A DNA stretch of 64,000 bases from Lampris incognitus (Eukaryota; Chordata; Actinopteri; Lampriformes; Lampridae): NCBI RefSeq assembly GCF_029633865.1, contig NC_079219.1:10691306-10755305 (forward strand), read 5' to 3'. Shown here piece after piece: positions 60,228 to 62,902 of the stretch (positions are counted from its first letter, which is position 1; the number at the start of each line of letters is the position of its first letter). The notes beneath the pieces were generated by a model. That model made no database searches. It saw only the letters and a list, made by a program, of their open reading frames with translations, and had not been told where the DNA came from. Both the position numbers and the translations under genes were made by a program.

Positions 60228-62359
60228 GTGGTTTCTATGAGCCATCAGCTGGCAGTCACGGCATGTCAGCTGTCCACATGTAAAACAGAAGAGCTGGAGG
60301 AGTTCTCCGGCATGAGTATGGCAGAACTCAGAGCTCAGAACTGGAACGTCTCCTGAAAGGACAAAAACATATATGATGGCATCACTATGCGGTTATAAGG
60401 CAGCGTGGTCGAATTGGTAGTCACATTGTGATATCAGTTGTAGAATAACGTTCAGTTATAGGCAAGGCAAGTTTATTTATTCATTACATTTCACACACAC
60501 GAAGGCAATTCAATGGGATTTATATGTAGACACAAAAAGCCATTAAATAAGAGATACAGAACAAGACAAAATGATAAAACAAGAATAATATCAAAAGAAT
60601 AAAGAAACTAAAGGGTAAGCAAAACTGGTTAAACAATAGAATACAAGGATATTGAGAGTGATGTGGTCTAGTTGGCAGTCATACTGTGATATTAGTTGCA
60701 GAATAATGTTCAGTGTCAGGGTGAGATCAGACGAAAATCTTCTAGTCTAGTCTAAAATCATGTCTTTATACATGCTCAACAATTCAGGTAAGAAAATCAC
60801 AAAAAGTTGAATCAGTTCATCTGGACACAACGCTTACTGAGAGAGAAACGTTTCATCACTCAACTAAGTGACCTCTTCAGTCTGCTGACTGCTGGTATCC
60901 CCACCCTTATAAACAATACGGCATAATGACCGAAAACAACGATCGGTTTCATATGCAGATTGCTGTGACCACTAACTAGAGTTTCAATGGCCAAGTGTAC
61001 TATTCACGGAGGATTGGGTAATCCCAAATCCTCTATGAATAACACACATGGCCATTGAAACTCTAGTGAATCACCATTGACACTCTACTTAATGGTCATG
61101 GCAATCTGCATATGAAACTGATCGTTGTTTTCGGTCGTTATGCTGTATTGTTTATAAGGGTGGGTGTCGTTGCAATTATTTATTTCCACTCTGACATTAA
61201 ATGAGGAGCGAGACAGACGCACAAGTGTCTGCGCTTGTGCGTGTCCTGATCTCAGAGCCTACTCCCTTTATACCTTGCAGCCCAGACATGCTCATTGTCA
61301 CGGTAACAATGGCGCGTACTCAAGAGTTTCTCTCTCATCCTGGTCGGAAGAAGTAGCTCATTTTTATTGCTTGACTGTCGTCCTAATCGATATCAGAGCT
61401 TGCTCAAAGAGTTCATAGGTCAGGTCTCCCCTCGCCCTTATCTTCCAGGTCGTAATTTTCCGGGGCCGTCCCTTCGGGCCTTGTGACCCTTGAATGAACT
61501 TCCCAGATGTTCCTCTGCCATCAACCAACTAACAGTTTAACCGCACATCCTGCCCTCAGGGTCTCAGGGTCGCGGGACTCTCAGGGGCTCGAGGCAAACA
61601 GTTTGTGCACCTGGAGAAGACGCCTCATAAGACCTCTGTCCTATTAAACATGGACTTTAAGCATCTCCCTAAGCAATGTAAAATAAAGTTAAACATGGTA
61701 TATGTCATATATGGTTAAAGATTGAAAGTAAGCAAACATCAAATATGAATTGTCTTCACAGTGGGGATACCTGCAGTCAGTTTAGACTGAAGAGGTCACT
61801 TATGCCCCTTTTCTGCTACATGGTACTGGCTCAACTCGACTTTTTCGTTTTCCAATACTGGAAATTACTGGCATTTTGGTAACGGTTACCACCTTTCTGG
61901 TACCACCTTTGTCGAGGTTCCCAAAAAACCGGGGCGGGTACCAAAATCAATGCAGACCAGCTACACTGAGGGGGGGTACTGTTACGGTAATGGAAAACAA
62001 CACTCTGCGAGTCGAGTCGAGTCAGTACCATGTAGTGGAAAAGGGGTATTAGATAAGTGATGAAACATTTCTCTCTCAATAAATGTGTCCAGGCGGACTG
62101 ATTCAACCTTCTGTGTGTCTAAAAAGATGGATGTTGAAAAGGAAAATGTTTTGTAAATCCAGGTGACTCCTGCAGACTGACCTGAAGAGGGTTGAATCTG
62201 GGTTTTGTCTGAGCAGGTCATCTGACCGGATAAGGGTTGGGTCTGGATTGTGTGAGATCGAGTCAACTTGACCCTCCTGTGGGCGGACACACAGGCCTCA
62301 CACAGAGCCTCCACACACTCCACACACCAGCCCTGGACCTCCCACACCCCACAGGTGCA
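20119..62359 (-). CDS. TIF1-family co-repressor (TRIM28/TRIM66-like), C-terminal 1,300 aa in 12 exons
   Basis: Twelve minus-strand exons join with GT-AG borders and consistent phases into one frame of 3,903 bases. Numbering from the first visible residue: B-box 1 at 1-39; B-box 2 at about 70-100; coiled coil at 101-228; central region at 266-964 with PTVQL, a PxVxL HP1-binding box, at about 921-925; PHD finger at about 991-1032; degenerate bromodomain at about 1059-1150; basic tail to 1300. TIF1 proteins are nuclear scaffolds that bind HP1 and histone modifiers to repress transcription. B-box 1, the PHD and the bromodomain resemble TRIM28; the long central exon resembles TRIM66, so orthology is open. 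The RING exon and start are not visible. Introns are full of transposons. Confidence 0.88.
21266..21397 (-). CDS. TIF1-like exon: bromodomain middle
   Basis: Acceptor CCCTGCAG, donor ACG|GTAACG, 44 codons. It reads [20 protein letters not shown] then [19 protein letters not shown]. The SPPY..P.EF...D pattern resembles TRIM28. The asparagine that binds acetyl-lysine in canonical bromodomains is not at the expected place, and the ZA loop is shortened. Confidence 0.85.
21658..22083. repeat. Microsatellite cluster within a tandem duplication
   Basis: TG (21658-21688), GAGT (21690-21722) and GACA/CA/GA runs (21853-22020) lie together. A unique segment of about 60 bases (TATAAAAAGGCCATTAATAT... 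to GAATTCTGAATG-like) occurs at about 21742-21800 and again at 22023-22081, so the cluster arose by duplication. Confidence 0.85.
22439..22507 (-). CDS. TIF1-like exon: bromodomain helix Z start
   Basis: A 69-base exon, phase 0 at both ends, encodes [23 protein letters not shown]. Acceptor AAATACAG, donor CAG|GTCAGT. The KCE.LLL.L motif is the start of the TIF1 bromodomain. Confidence 0.85.
22640..22905 (+). mobile_element. SINE family 1, degraded copy
   Basis: The core GAGTTTGCATGTTCTCC, the TAAATTGCCCCTAGG block and the tail GATAAGCGGC are recognisable in plus orientation; the tRNA-like head is mostly lost. Confidence 0.75.
23010..23947 (-). mobile_element. LTR, family A copy 2 (3' LTR), interrupted by a SINE
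   Basis: The ends TGTGATGG...CCTCACA match the solo LTRs at 6263 and 61165. Directly outside its right end, on the minus strand, lies AGAAGGGGGGAT, a polypurine tract as found just 5' of a 3' LTR. This fixes the orientation and suggests retained internal sequence beyond it. Confidence 0.75.
23079..23450 (-). mobile_element. SINE family 1, full copy inside the LTR
   Basis: A complete SINE (tail CCATCCATC on the left, head GGTGGCGCAGTGG on the right, minus strand) is flanked by a perfect 13-base duplication, CTCTTACAGTATT (23066-23078 and 23451-23463). Confidence 0.92.
23948..24800 (-). pseudogene. 3' internal remnant of an LTR retroelement
   Basis: Upstream (minus sense) of the polypurine tract lie two open stretches, about 24229-24441 and 24531-24770, each with N-x-S/T glycosylation-type motifs and cysteines. 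Their position next to a 3' LTR is where an envelope gene would be, but I recognise no definite family and the frames are short. No second LTR is found nearby, so the element is truncated. Confidence 0.4.
24801..25361. other. Intron sequence, unassigned
   Basis: No further motif is recognised between the LTR remnant and the PHD exon. Confidence 0.35.
25362..25464 (-). CDS. TIF1-like exon: PHD finger, second half
   Basis: Acceptor CCTGCAG, donor AGG|GTGAGA. It reads [20 protein letters not shown], giving the final W-x-C-x2-C of the PHD, then a linker ending LSVLDQR, which leads into the bromodomain as in TIF1 proteins. Confidence 0.88.
25688..26165 (+). mobile_element. Rex1/L2-like LINE, RT C-terminal fragment
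   Basis: The frames read [40 protein letters not shown] and [19 protein letters not shown], the post-catalytic part of Rex1/L2-type reverse transcriptases, with frameshifts. Catalytic motifs are absent. Confidence 0.8.
26246..26615 (-). mobile_element. tRNA-derived SINE with DANA-like core and a different tail
   Basis: On the minus strand the head and core resemble SINE family 1, but the 3' part (26246-26400) is unrelated. It has GGTTAAATGCAGAGTGTAAT and ends GGGGATCATTAAAGTATATC. It is a sister family sharing head and core. Confidence 0.75.
26616..27663. other. Intron sequence, unassigned
   Basis: About 1 kb without recognised repeats or exons. Confidence 0.35.
27664..27842 (-). CDS. TIF1-like exon: PHD finger, first half
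   Basis: Acceptor TCTTGTAG, donor AG|GTAAGA. After an acidic lead ([18 protein letters not shown]) it encodes [17 protein letters not shown] and [14 protein letters not shown], which supply the first C-x2-C, second C-x2-C, H and C-H zinc ligands of a PHD finger. Confidence 0.88.
27911..28857 (-). mobile_element. Pogo/Tigger-like transposon, internally deleted
   Basis: The ends are CAGGAAGTCCCCGGATTACG and, inverted, CAGGTAGTCCCCGGGTTACG. A minus-strand frame near 28480-28590 reads [20 protein letters not shown], the N-terminal helix-turn-helix of Tigger/CENP-B-type transposases; the rest decays into stops and the DDE domain is gone. TA follows the right end; the left has CA, a one-base change. 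Confidence 0.8.
28971..31066 (-). CDS. TIF1-like giant central exon with HP1 box
   Basis: One exon of 2,096 bases encodes about 698 residues rich in Q, N, S and P, with little predicted structure. Acceptor TTTCTAG, donor CAG|GTGGGA. Near its end (29088-29102) the codons read PTVQL, a PxVxL motif that in TIF1 proteins binds the HP1 chromoshadow domain; a conserved-looking segment ([20 protein letters not shown]) follows as in TRIM28 and TRIM66. VKAEEE (about 29388-29405) fits a SUMO consensus. No stop or frameshift interrupts it, so it is under coding constraint. Confidence 0.9.
31067..31633. other. Intron sequence upstream of the giant exon, unassigned
   Basis: No repeat or exon recognised, apart from short low-complexity runs. 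Confidence 0.35.
31634..31775 (-). mobile_element. 5S-derived SINE, 3' fragment
   Basis: The inverted AAGCGCTTTGGGTGTCGTGA block and the GGGTGCTACACATTGGTGG block match the 3' half of the SINE at 32297-32876. Confidence 0.75.
31776..32296. other. Intron sequence, unassigned
   Basis: AT-rich sequence without recognised features. Confidence 0.35.
32297..32876 (+). mobile_element. 5S rRNA-derived SINE (SINE3-like)
   Basis: The head (32297-32400) has the internal promoter region of 5S rRNA: GAAGCTAAGCAGGTATGGGC, TAGTACTCGGATGGGAGACC. A body follows with GGATGAGACGTTAAACTGAG, then the tail GTGCTTTGGGTGTCTAGAAA, ending ATATAAATGTAATGATTATT(ATT)n. The layout is that of fish 5S-derived SINE3-type elements. 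The 5S part is too diverged and fused to be an rRNA gene. Confidence 0.88.
32877..33282. other. Intron sequence, unassigned
   Basis: Nothing recognised. Confidence 0.35.
33740..33780. repeat. (TA)n microsatellite
   Basis: About 20 TA units directly precede a SINE fragment. Confidence 0.95.
33781..33878 (+). mobile_element. SINE family 1, 3' fragment
   Basis: It has GTGTCTCCCCGCCTGCC through AGCAGGATAAGCGGTTTGG and ATGG-type units; the head is missing. Confidence 0.8.
34145..35203. mobile_element. Nested pair of small TIR elements of one family
   Basis: The word CTAAAACGACCA.GGGCG.C with following TTTTGAC-like bases occurs in plus sense at 34145 and 34314 and inverted at 34840 and 35203. 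The inner element (34314-34840) has TIRs of about 30 bases. The outer one (34145-35203) has similar TIRs. Segments of about 300 bases inside both are homologous (for example GTTTGTTAGAT.AGC and TTTTGTTTTTCAGGTA near 34445 and 34935). TTAA precedes the outer left end, which would suit piggyBac, but no TTAA follows the right end. The family is not settled. Confidence 0.6.
35279..35312. repeat. (CA)n microsatellite
   Basis: About 16 CA units. Confidence 0.95.
35313..35828. other. Intron sequence, unassigned
   Basis: Nothing recognised beyond an A run near 35753. Confidence 0.35.
35829..35940 (-). CDS. TIF1-like exon: post-coiled-coil segment
   Basis: Acceptor GTCTGTAG, donor G|GTAGGT. The exon reads [20 protein letters not shown] then [17 protein letters not shown]. 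The MKF...A motif sits where TIF1 proteins have a similar segment after the coiled coil. Phase 0 in, phase 1 out, fitting both neighbours. Confidence 0.75.
36256..36735 (+). pseudogene. LINE ORF1-like protein with SGNH/esterase motif, fragment
   Basis: The frame contains [15 protein letters not shown] and [14 protein letters not shown], the GDS block and following motif of the SGNH-hydrolase domain found in ORF1 of CR1/L2-type fish LINEs. The upstream part is S/P-rich. It ends where a 5S-SINE begins and is a transposon relic rather than a host gene. A related piece lies at 48850-49400. Confidence 0.6.
36745..37063 (-). mobile_element. 5S rRNA-derived SINE, 3'-truncated copy
   Basis: Read on the minus strand the head carries the 5S-like GAAGCTAAGCAGGTATGGGC and TAGTACTTGGATGGGATACC, then the body seen at 32297-32876, but the 3' tail is absent. 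Confidence 0.85.
37230..37962 (-). mobile_element. Rex1/L2-like LINE, 3' fragment
   Basis: A minus-strand frame at 37705-37962 reads [27 protein letters not shown], the post-YADD part of Rex1/L2-type RT. The remaining sequence down to 37230 follows the usual C-terminal order of this group with frameshifts. Confidence 0.75.
37948..38062. mobile_element. hAT-like terminal fragment
   Basis: CAAGGGTCCCCAACCTTTTT TTGCACAGCGGACTGG resembles the end of a common fish hAT MITE. The other end is not found. Confidence 0.4.
38090..39110 (-). pseudogene. Tc1-family transposase, decayed copy
   Basis: On the minus strand the start [19 protein letters not shown] and later [18 protein letters not shown] are recognisable, with many stops and frameshifts between. 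It resembles the same Tc1 group as 62935-63975, at lower similarity than the intact copies show to each other. Terminal repeats are not evident. Dead copy. Confidence 0.85.
39568..41185 (+). mobile_element. Tc1-family transposon, intact copy 1
   Basis: The 1,618 bp element has inverted ends CACTACCGTTCAAAAGTTTG and a TA duplication on each side (39566-39567 and 41186-41187). It is the same length as, and almost identical to, the element at 46342-47959 on the opposite strand. Confidence 0.97.
39980..41023 (+). CDS. Tc1-family transposase, 347 aa, intact
   Basis: The start [20 protein letters not shown] is chosen to match the sister copy (an upstream in-frame ATG adds three residues). Residues 1-110 hold the paired HTH DNA-binding domains with a GRLR/GRPR hook (GRLR near residue 55). 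The DDE catalytic domain follows: WTDESKF (first D), LQQDNDPKH (second D), [11 protein letters not shown] (E, spacing as DD34E). It cuts and pastes the element into TA sites. The frame is complete, so the protein may be active. Differences from the copy at 46504 include L/P in the hook and K/Q near residue 260. Confidence 0.97.
   Translation: MARKRELSSETRQSILVLRNEGYSMREIAKKLKISYTGVYYSLQRTAQTGSNQSRKRSGRLRCTTEQEDKYIRVSSLRNRRLTGPQLASSLNSTRKTPVSTSTVKRRLRDSGLQGRVAKKKPYLRLTNKRKRLRWAKEHRHWTEEDWKKVLWTDESKFEVFGSQRRTFVRRRTNEKMLEECLTPSVKHGGGNVMVWGCFGAGKVGDLYRVKGILNKEGYHSILQRHAIPSGQRLIGANFILQQDNDPKHTSKLCKNYLEQKKAAGILSVMEWPAQSPDLNPIELLWEQLDRMVRKKCPSNQSNLWELLLEAWGAISPDYLNKLTARMPKVCNAVIAANGGFFDESKV
41235..41285 (+). 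mobile_element. LINE tail fragment
   Basis: GTGATATTGGGCTATACAAA TAAAATTGACTTGACTT is the tail also found at 48955-49000 and 52278-52322, typical of a fish L2-type LINE. Confidence 0.6.
41648..42058 (-). mobile_element. SINE family 1, full copy
   Basis: Tail (CCATCCATCC) at left, tRNA-like head (GGGCGGCACGGTTGG) at right, minus strand. A CCCACG/CCCACA repeat at 41787-41830 lies inside. I do not see a clear target duplication. Confidence 0.9.
42059..42930. other. Intron sequence, unassigned
   Basis: Apart from an A-rich run near 42290-42320, nothing is recognised. Confidence 0.35.
42931..43077 (-). CDS. TIF1-like exon: coiled coil 3
   Basis: Acceptor CGCACAG, donor CAG|GTATGT, phase 0 at both ends (49 codons). 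It begins [20 protein letters not shown] and ends [16 protein letters not shown], matching the position of the last coiled-coil helix of TIF1 proteins. Confidence 0.85.
43198..43225. repeat. (ATC)n microsatellite
   Basis: Eight ATC units in the intron upstream of the third coiled-coil exon. Confidence 0.9.
43499..43870 (-). mobile_element. SINE family 1, full copy with target duplication
   Basis: GGCGGTCTGT at 43489-43498 and GGCAGTCTGT at 43871-43880 flank a complete minus-strand copy; one base differs. Confidence 0.9.
43871..44449. other. Intron sequence with a SINE tail piece
   Basis: AAAAGCGTCAGCTAAATGAC at 44272-44291 resembles the tail of the SINE at 12160-12655; the rest is unassigned. 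Confidence 0.4.
44450..44660 (-). mobile_element. RTE LINE 3' fragment
   Basis: It has a (TAC)n tail at 44452-44466 and the minus-strand frame [16 protein letters not shown], as in 8285-9004, with small deletions. Confidence 0.85.
44985..45860 (+). mobile_element. RTE LINE 5' end with endonuclease domain
   Basis: The untranslated leader (44985-45170) is followed by frames 45294-45632 and 45639-45851 joined by one stop/frameshift. They read [17 protein letters not shown] and later [17 protein letters not shown], the QE.RW and GADFN motifs of the apurinic-type endonuclease of RTE elements. RT is absent here; a middle part of the same LINE type lies at 52325-53393. Confidence 0.85.
45875..46327 (+). 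mobile_element. tRNA-derived SINE (family 2), full copy
   Basis: Head GGGCGTCTGGGTAGCGTGGC with A-box, B-box CCGGTTCGAATCCCCG, and a 3' end AATTAGGGAGAAAAGGGG plus A/C run. A 9-base duplication AGCTATCTG flanks it (45866-45874 and 46328-46336). No DANA-type core. Confidence 0.92.
46342..47959 (-). mobile_element. Tc1-family transposon, intact copy 2
   Basis: 1,618 bp with the same inverted ends as 39568-41185, flanked by TA (46340-46341 and 47960-47961). It landed four bases beyond the SINE target duplication. Confidence 0.97.
46504..47547 (-). CDS. Tc1-family transposase, 347 aa, intact
   Basis: Same product as 39980-41023: two N-terminal HTH motifs with the hook GRPR near residue 55, then the DDE domain ([23 protein letters not shown]). 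The only amino-acid differences I see from the other copy are L/P in the hook and K/Q near residue 260. The start MARKREL is the first ATG of the frame. GRPR is the usual hook sequence of active Tc1-type proteins, so this copy is the better candidate for activity. Confidence 0.97.
   Translation of the reverse strand: MARKRELSSETRQSILVLRNEGYSMREIAKKLKISYTGVYYSLQRTAQTGSNQSRKRSGRPRCTTEQEDKYIRVSSLRNRRLTGPQLASSLNSTRKTPVSTSTVKRRLRDSGLQGRVAKKKPYLRLTNKRKRLRWAKEHRHWTEEDWKKVLWTDESKFEVFGSQRRTFVRRRTNEKMLEECLTPSVKHGGGNVMVWGCFGAGKVGDLYRVKGILNKEGYHSILQRHAIPSGQRLIGANFILQQDNDPKHTSKLCKNYLEQKQAAGILSVMEWPAQSPDLNPIELLWEQLDRMVRKKCPSNQSNLWELLLEAWGAISPDYLNKLTARMPKVCNAVIAANGGFFDESKV
48015..48137 (-). mobile_element. 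SINE family 1, 3' fragment
   Basis: It has CCATTATCCAAAGCGCTTAT through GGGGAGACACCCTGGACAGG; the head is missing. Confidence 0.8.
48504..48618 (-). CDS. TIF1-like exon: coiled coil 2
   Basis: Acceptor GTGTTCAG, donor CAG|GTAATA. It encodes [20 protein letters not shown] and [18 protein letters not shown], continuing the coiled coil. The intron upstream is 10.4 kb and full of LINE and SINE copies. Confidence 0.85.
48850..50110 (+). mobile_element. CR1/L2-type LINE, decayed ORF1 and endonuclease region
   Basis: Plus-strand frames include [16 protein letters not shown] near 48880-48945 and [20 protein letters not shown] near 49215-49275, both from the SGNH-type ORF1. Sequence near 49650-50090, including [11 protein letters not shown], fits the following region with stops. 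A short LINE tail (48955-49000) lies inside, so two copies are mixed. Confidence 0.6.
50165..51940 (-). mobile_element. Rex1/L2-type LINE, 5'-truncated
   Basis: On the minus strand, frames 51464-51787 and 50919-51467 give [36 protein letters not shown], then [20 protein letters not shown] and [13 protein letters not shown]. The last is the catalytic box with FSDD in place of F/YADD. One frameshift separates the two. The 3' end at 50165-50230 is the ATTCAGATTCAGATAACTTT ATTCATCCC tail, in reverse. Confidence 0.85.
52040..52322 (+). mobile_element. L2-type LINE 3' UTR
   Basis: GAGATCCCTCCTCTGTTGCT and TGTTAAAGGGGTTTTTAGGG lead to the tail GAGCTATACAAATAAAATTG ACTTGACTT. This is a common fish LINE 3' UTR. 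Confidence 0.7.
52325..53393 (+). pseudogene. RTE LINE reverse transcriptase, middle part, broken
   Basis: The frames read [56 protein letters not shown] and [28 protein letters not shown]. These are RT motifs including DLEKAYD and LHQGSALSP. Several frameshifts and a stop separate them. The copy ends abruptly near 53393 at another LINE. Confidence 0.85.
53394..53660 (+). mobile_element. L2-like LINE, RT C-terminal fragment
   Basis: The frame reads [20 protein letters not shown] then [20 protein letters not shown], the tail of a different LINE, joined directly to the RTE fragment. Confidence 0.65.
53661..54944. other. Intron sequence, mostly unassigned
   Basis: TAGGACTGTCAATCAATTAA at 54534 and AATTGGATTAATCGCAATCA near 54590 resemble one end of a hAT-like MITE; no other end is found. 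Confidence 0.35.
54945..55760 (-). mobile_element. Rex1/L2-type LINE 3' end
   Basis: Minus-strand frames read [54 protein letters not shown] and [20 protein letters not shown]. This is the C-terminus of Rex1/L2 RT, with frameshifts. The 3' end near 54945-55225 has TGAATCTTGAAATTTTGAAT on the minus strand. Confidence 0.85.
55761..56499. other. Intron sequence, unassigned
   Basis: No recognised feature. Confidence 0.35.
56500..56885 (+). mobile_element. SINE family 2, 5'-truncated copy
   Basis: It begins within the B-box region (AATCCCCGTGTTATCTC) and continues to the 3' end CAAGTACAATTGGTAGGAAA plus A/C-rich tail. Confidence 0.88.
57268..57590 (-). mobile_element. RTE LINE 3' fragment
   Basis: Minus-strand frame with [20 protein letters not shown] and [20 protein letters not shown], as in 8285-9004. 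It is truncated exactly where the next SINE is inserted. Confidence 0.88.
57591..57967 (-). mobile_element. SINE family 1, full copy with target duplication
   Basis: CCAATGAAAAT occurs at 57580-57590 and 57968-57978 on both sides of a complete minus-strand copy. Confidence 0.92.
58141..58640 (-). mobile_element. LTR-like repeat, family B copy 2
   Basis: The reverse complement matches 7578-8060, including the TATA-like GGTATAAAAAGGGGAAGG and the end GGATCCTCGTCTCATTGAC. Its 5' end reads TGTCACATAAGGGCCCATGT. Confidence 0.5.
58641..59049. other. Intron sequence, unassigned
   Basis: No recognised feature. Confidence 0.35.
59050..59166 (-). CDS. TIF1-like exon: coiled coil 1
   Basis: The exon completes the split Arg codon and reads [20 protein letters not shown] then [19 protein letters not shown], a heptad-like helix directly after B-box 2 as in TRIM proteins. 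Acceptor AAAG and donor CAG|GTACAG. Confidence 0.85.
59167..60178. other. Intron sequence, unassigned
   Basis: About 1 kb between the B-box 2 and first coiled-coil exons with no recognised repeat. Confidence 0.35.
60179..60225. repeat. (CA)n microsatellite abutting a splice donor
   Basis: About 23 CA units; on the minus strand they are GT units that begin with the 5' splice site of the B-box 2 exon. Confidence 0.95.
60226..60352 (-). CDS. TIF1-like exon: B-box 2
   Basis: After the acceptor CCTTTCAG it encodes [20 protein letters not shown] and [12 protein letters not shown], a B-box 2 with the usual C-H-C-C-C-C-H-H order. It ends in AG, and the donor GT is the first unit of a (GT)n microsatellite (60179-60225). 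Confidence 0.9.
60405..60714. repeat. Direct repeat around a LINE-tail-like insert
   Basis: About 50 bases at 60405-60455 (GTGGTCGAATTGGTAGTCAC onward) recur at 60662-60714 with about 20% change. Between them lies AGGCAAGGCAAGTTTATTTA and sequence typical of a fish LINE tail. Confidence 0.6.
61165..61760 (-). mobile_element. Solo LTR, family A copy 3
   Basis: 596 bp with TGT...ACA ends, flanked by GTGGG on both sides (61160-61164 and 61761-61765). The uninterrupted left arm of the foldback shows the empty site with a single GTGGG. Orientation as in copies 1 and 2. Confidence 0.92.
61803..62048. mobile_element. MITE with TTA target duplication (Harbinger-like)
   Basis: 246 bp with ends TGCCCCTTTTCTGCTACATG and, inverted, TACCCCTTTTCCACTACATG. 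TTA flanks it (61800-61802 and 62049-62051). The left foldback arm has a single TTA at the matching place. Three-base TTA duplication suits PIF/Harbinger. Confidence 0.85.
62182..62359 (-). CDS. TIF1-like exon: B-box 1
   Basis: After the acceptor CCATTAG, the exon reads [20 protein letters not shown] and [19 protein letters not shown], a B-box 1 closest to the TIF1 type. The first zinc-ligand cysteine is probably supplied by the previous exon. The donor CAG|GTCAGT ends it in phase 1. The residues after the B-box (Q/S-rich linker) are not conserved in my memory of the family. Confidence 0.85.
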
Positions 62360-62902
62360 CTAATGGACAGAAGAAAATGAAACCAGGCAGGTCACAAGAC
62401 TTAAATCTGCTCCACAGCACACAGAACAGGACGCCAACATTTACAACGACAGTGGTTAATTCTCCCCAAAATCCCAAACTCAGCTGCCATTGTCACTATT
62501 TCATCAGAAAAATTAGATGTTTCGAATAATTTGCTTTTGTTGCTTCTATATTCCTAAAAGTTTTATTCCTTTGTCAACACCAGTGTTACAGAGTCAGATC
62601 TGATTTTTACTGCTTTCTGTGCTTCACAAACTGAGACAGTCCTCCCATTTCTCGCGGAAATGTATTCTTCGCTGTAGACTGCAGTGGGCGACCTGGACCA
62701 ATTGGAAGGCTGTAATAAAGATTTGTTTATTTCTCTAATAAAATCTTCTAGGTTCTTTATCTGGTCAAGGAACATAATCTCTCAGTCTCATATTTTTTGG
62801 TTTATTTTAAGCACATGTAAGGATAATAAGCATTTATATACTAGAATATAAATATCCCTGGGCCCAGGTTATAAAGACTCATTGTGTTCTCAAGGTCATA
62901 TA
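62360..62902. other. Sequence upstream of the B-box 1 exon, unassigned
   Basis: An open minus-strand frame (62563-62775) lacks RING cysteines and has no clear splice borders; I do not call it an exon. Confidence 0.35.

Larger units (their letters stand above)
60815..62105. repeat. Foldback element with two nested insertions
   Basis: The left arm (60815-60965) reads GTTGAATCAGTTCATCTGGA through TTTCATATGCAGATTGC. It recurs inverted at 61100-61164 plus 61766-61799 plus 62052-62105. The centre (60970-61075) is a second hairpin: CTAGAGTTTCAATGGCCA is repeated inverted. An LTR and a MITE interrupt the right arm only. Confidence 0.88.

Noticed and set aside
62563..62775. RING exon of the TIF1-like gene
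   Set aside because: The frame lacks the cysteine/histidine pattern of a RING and clear splice borders.
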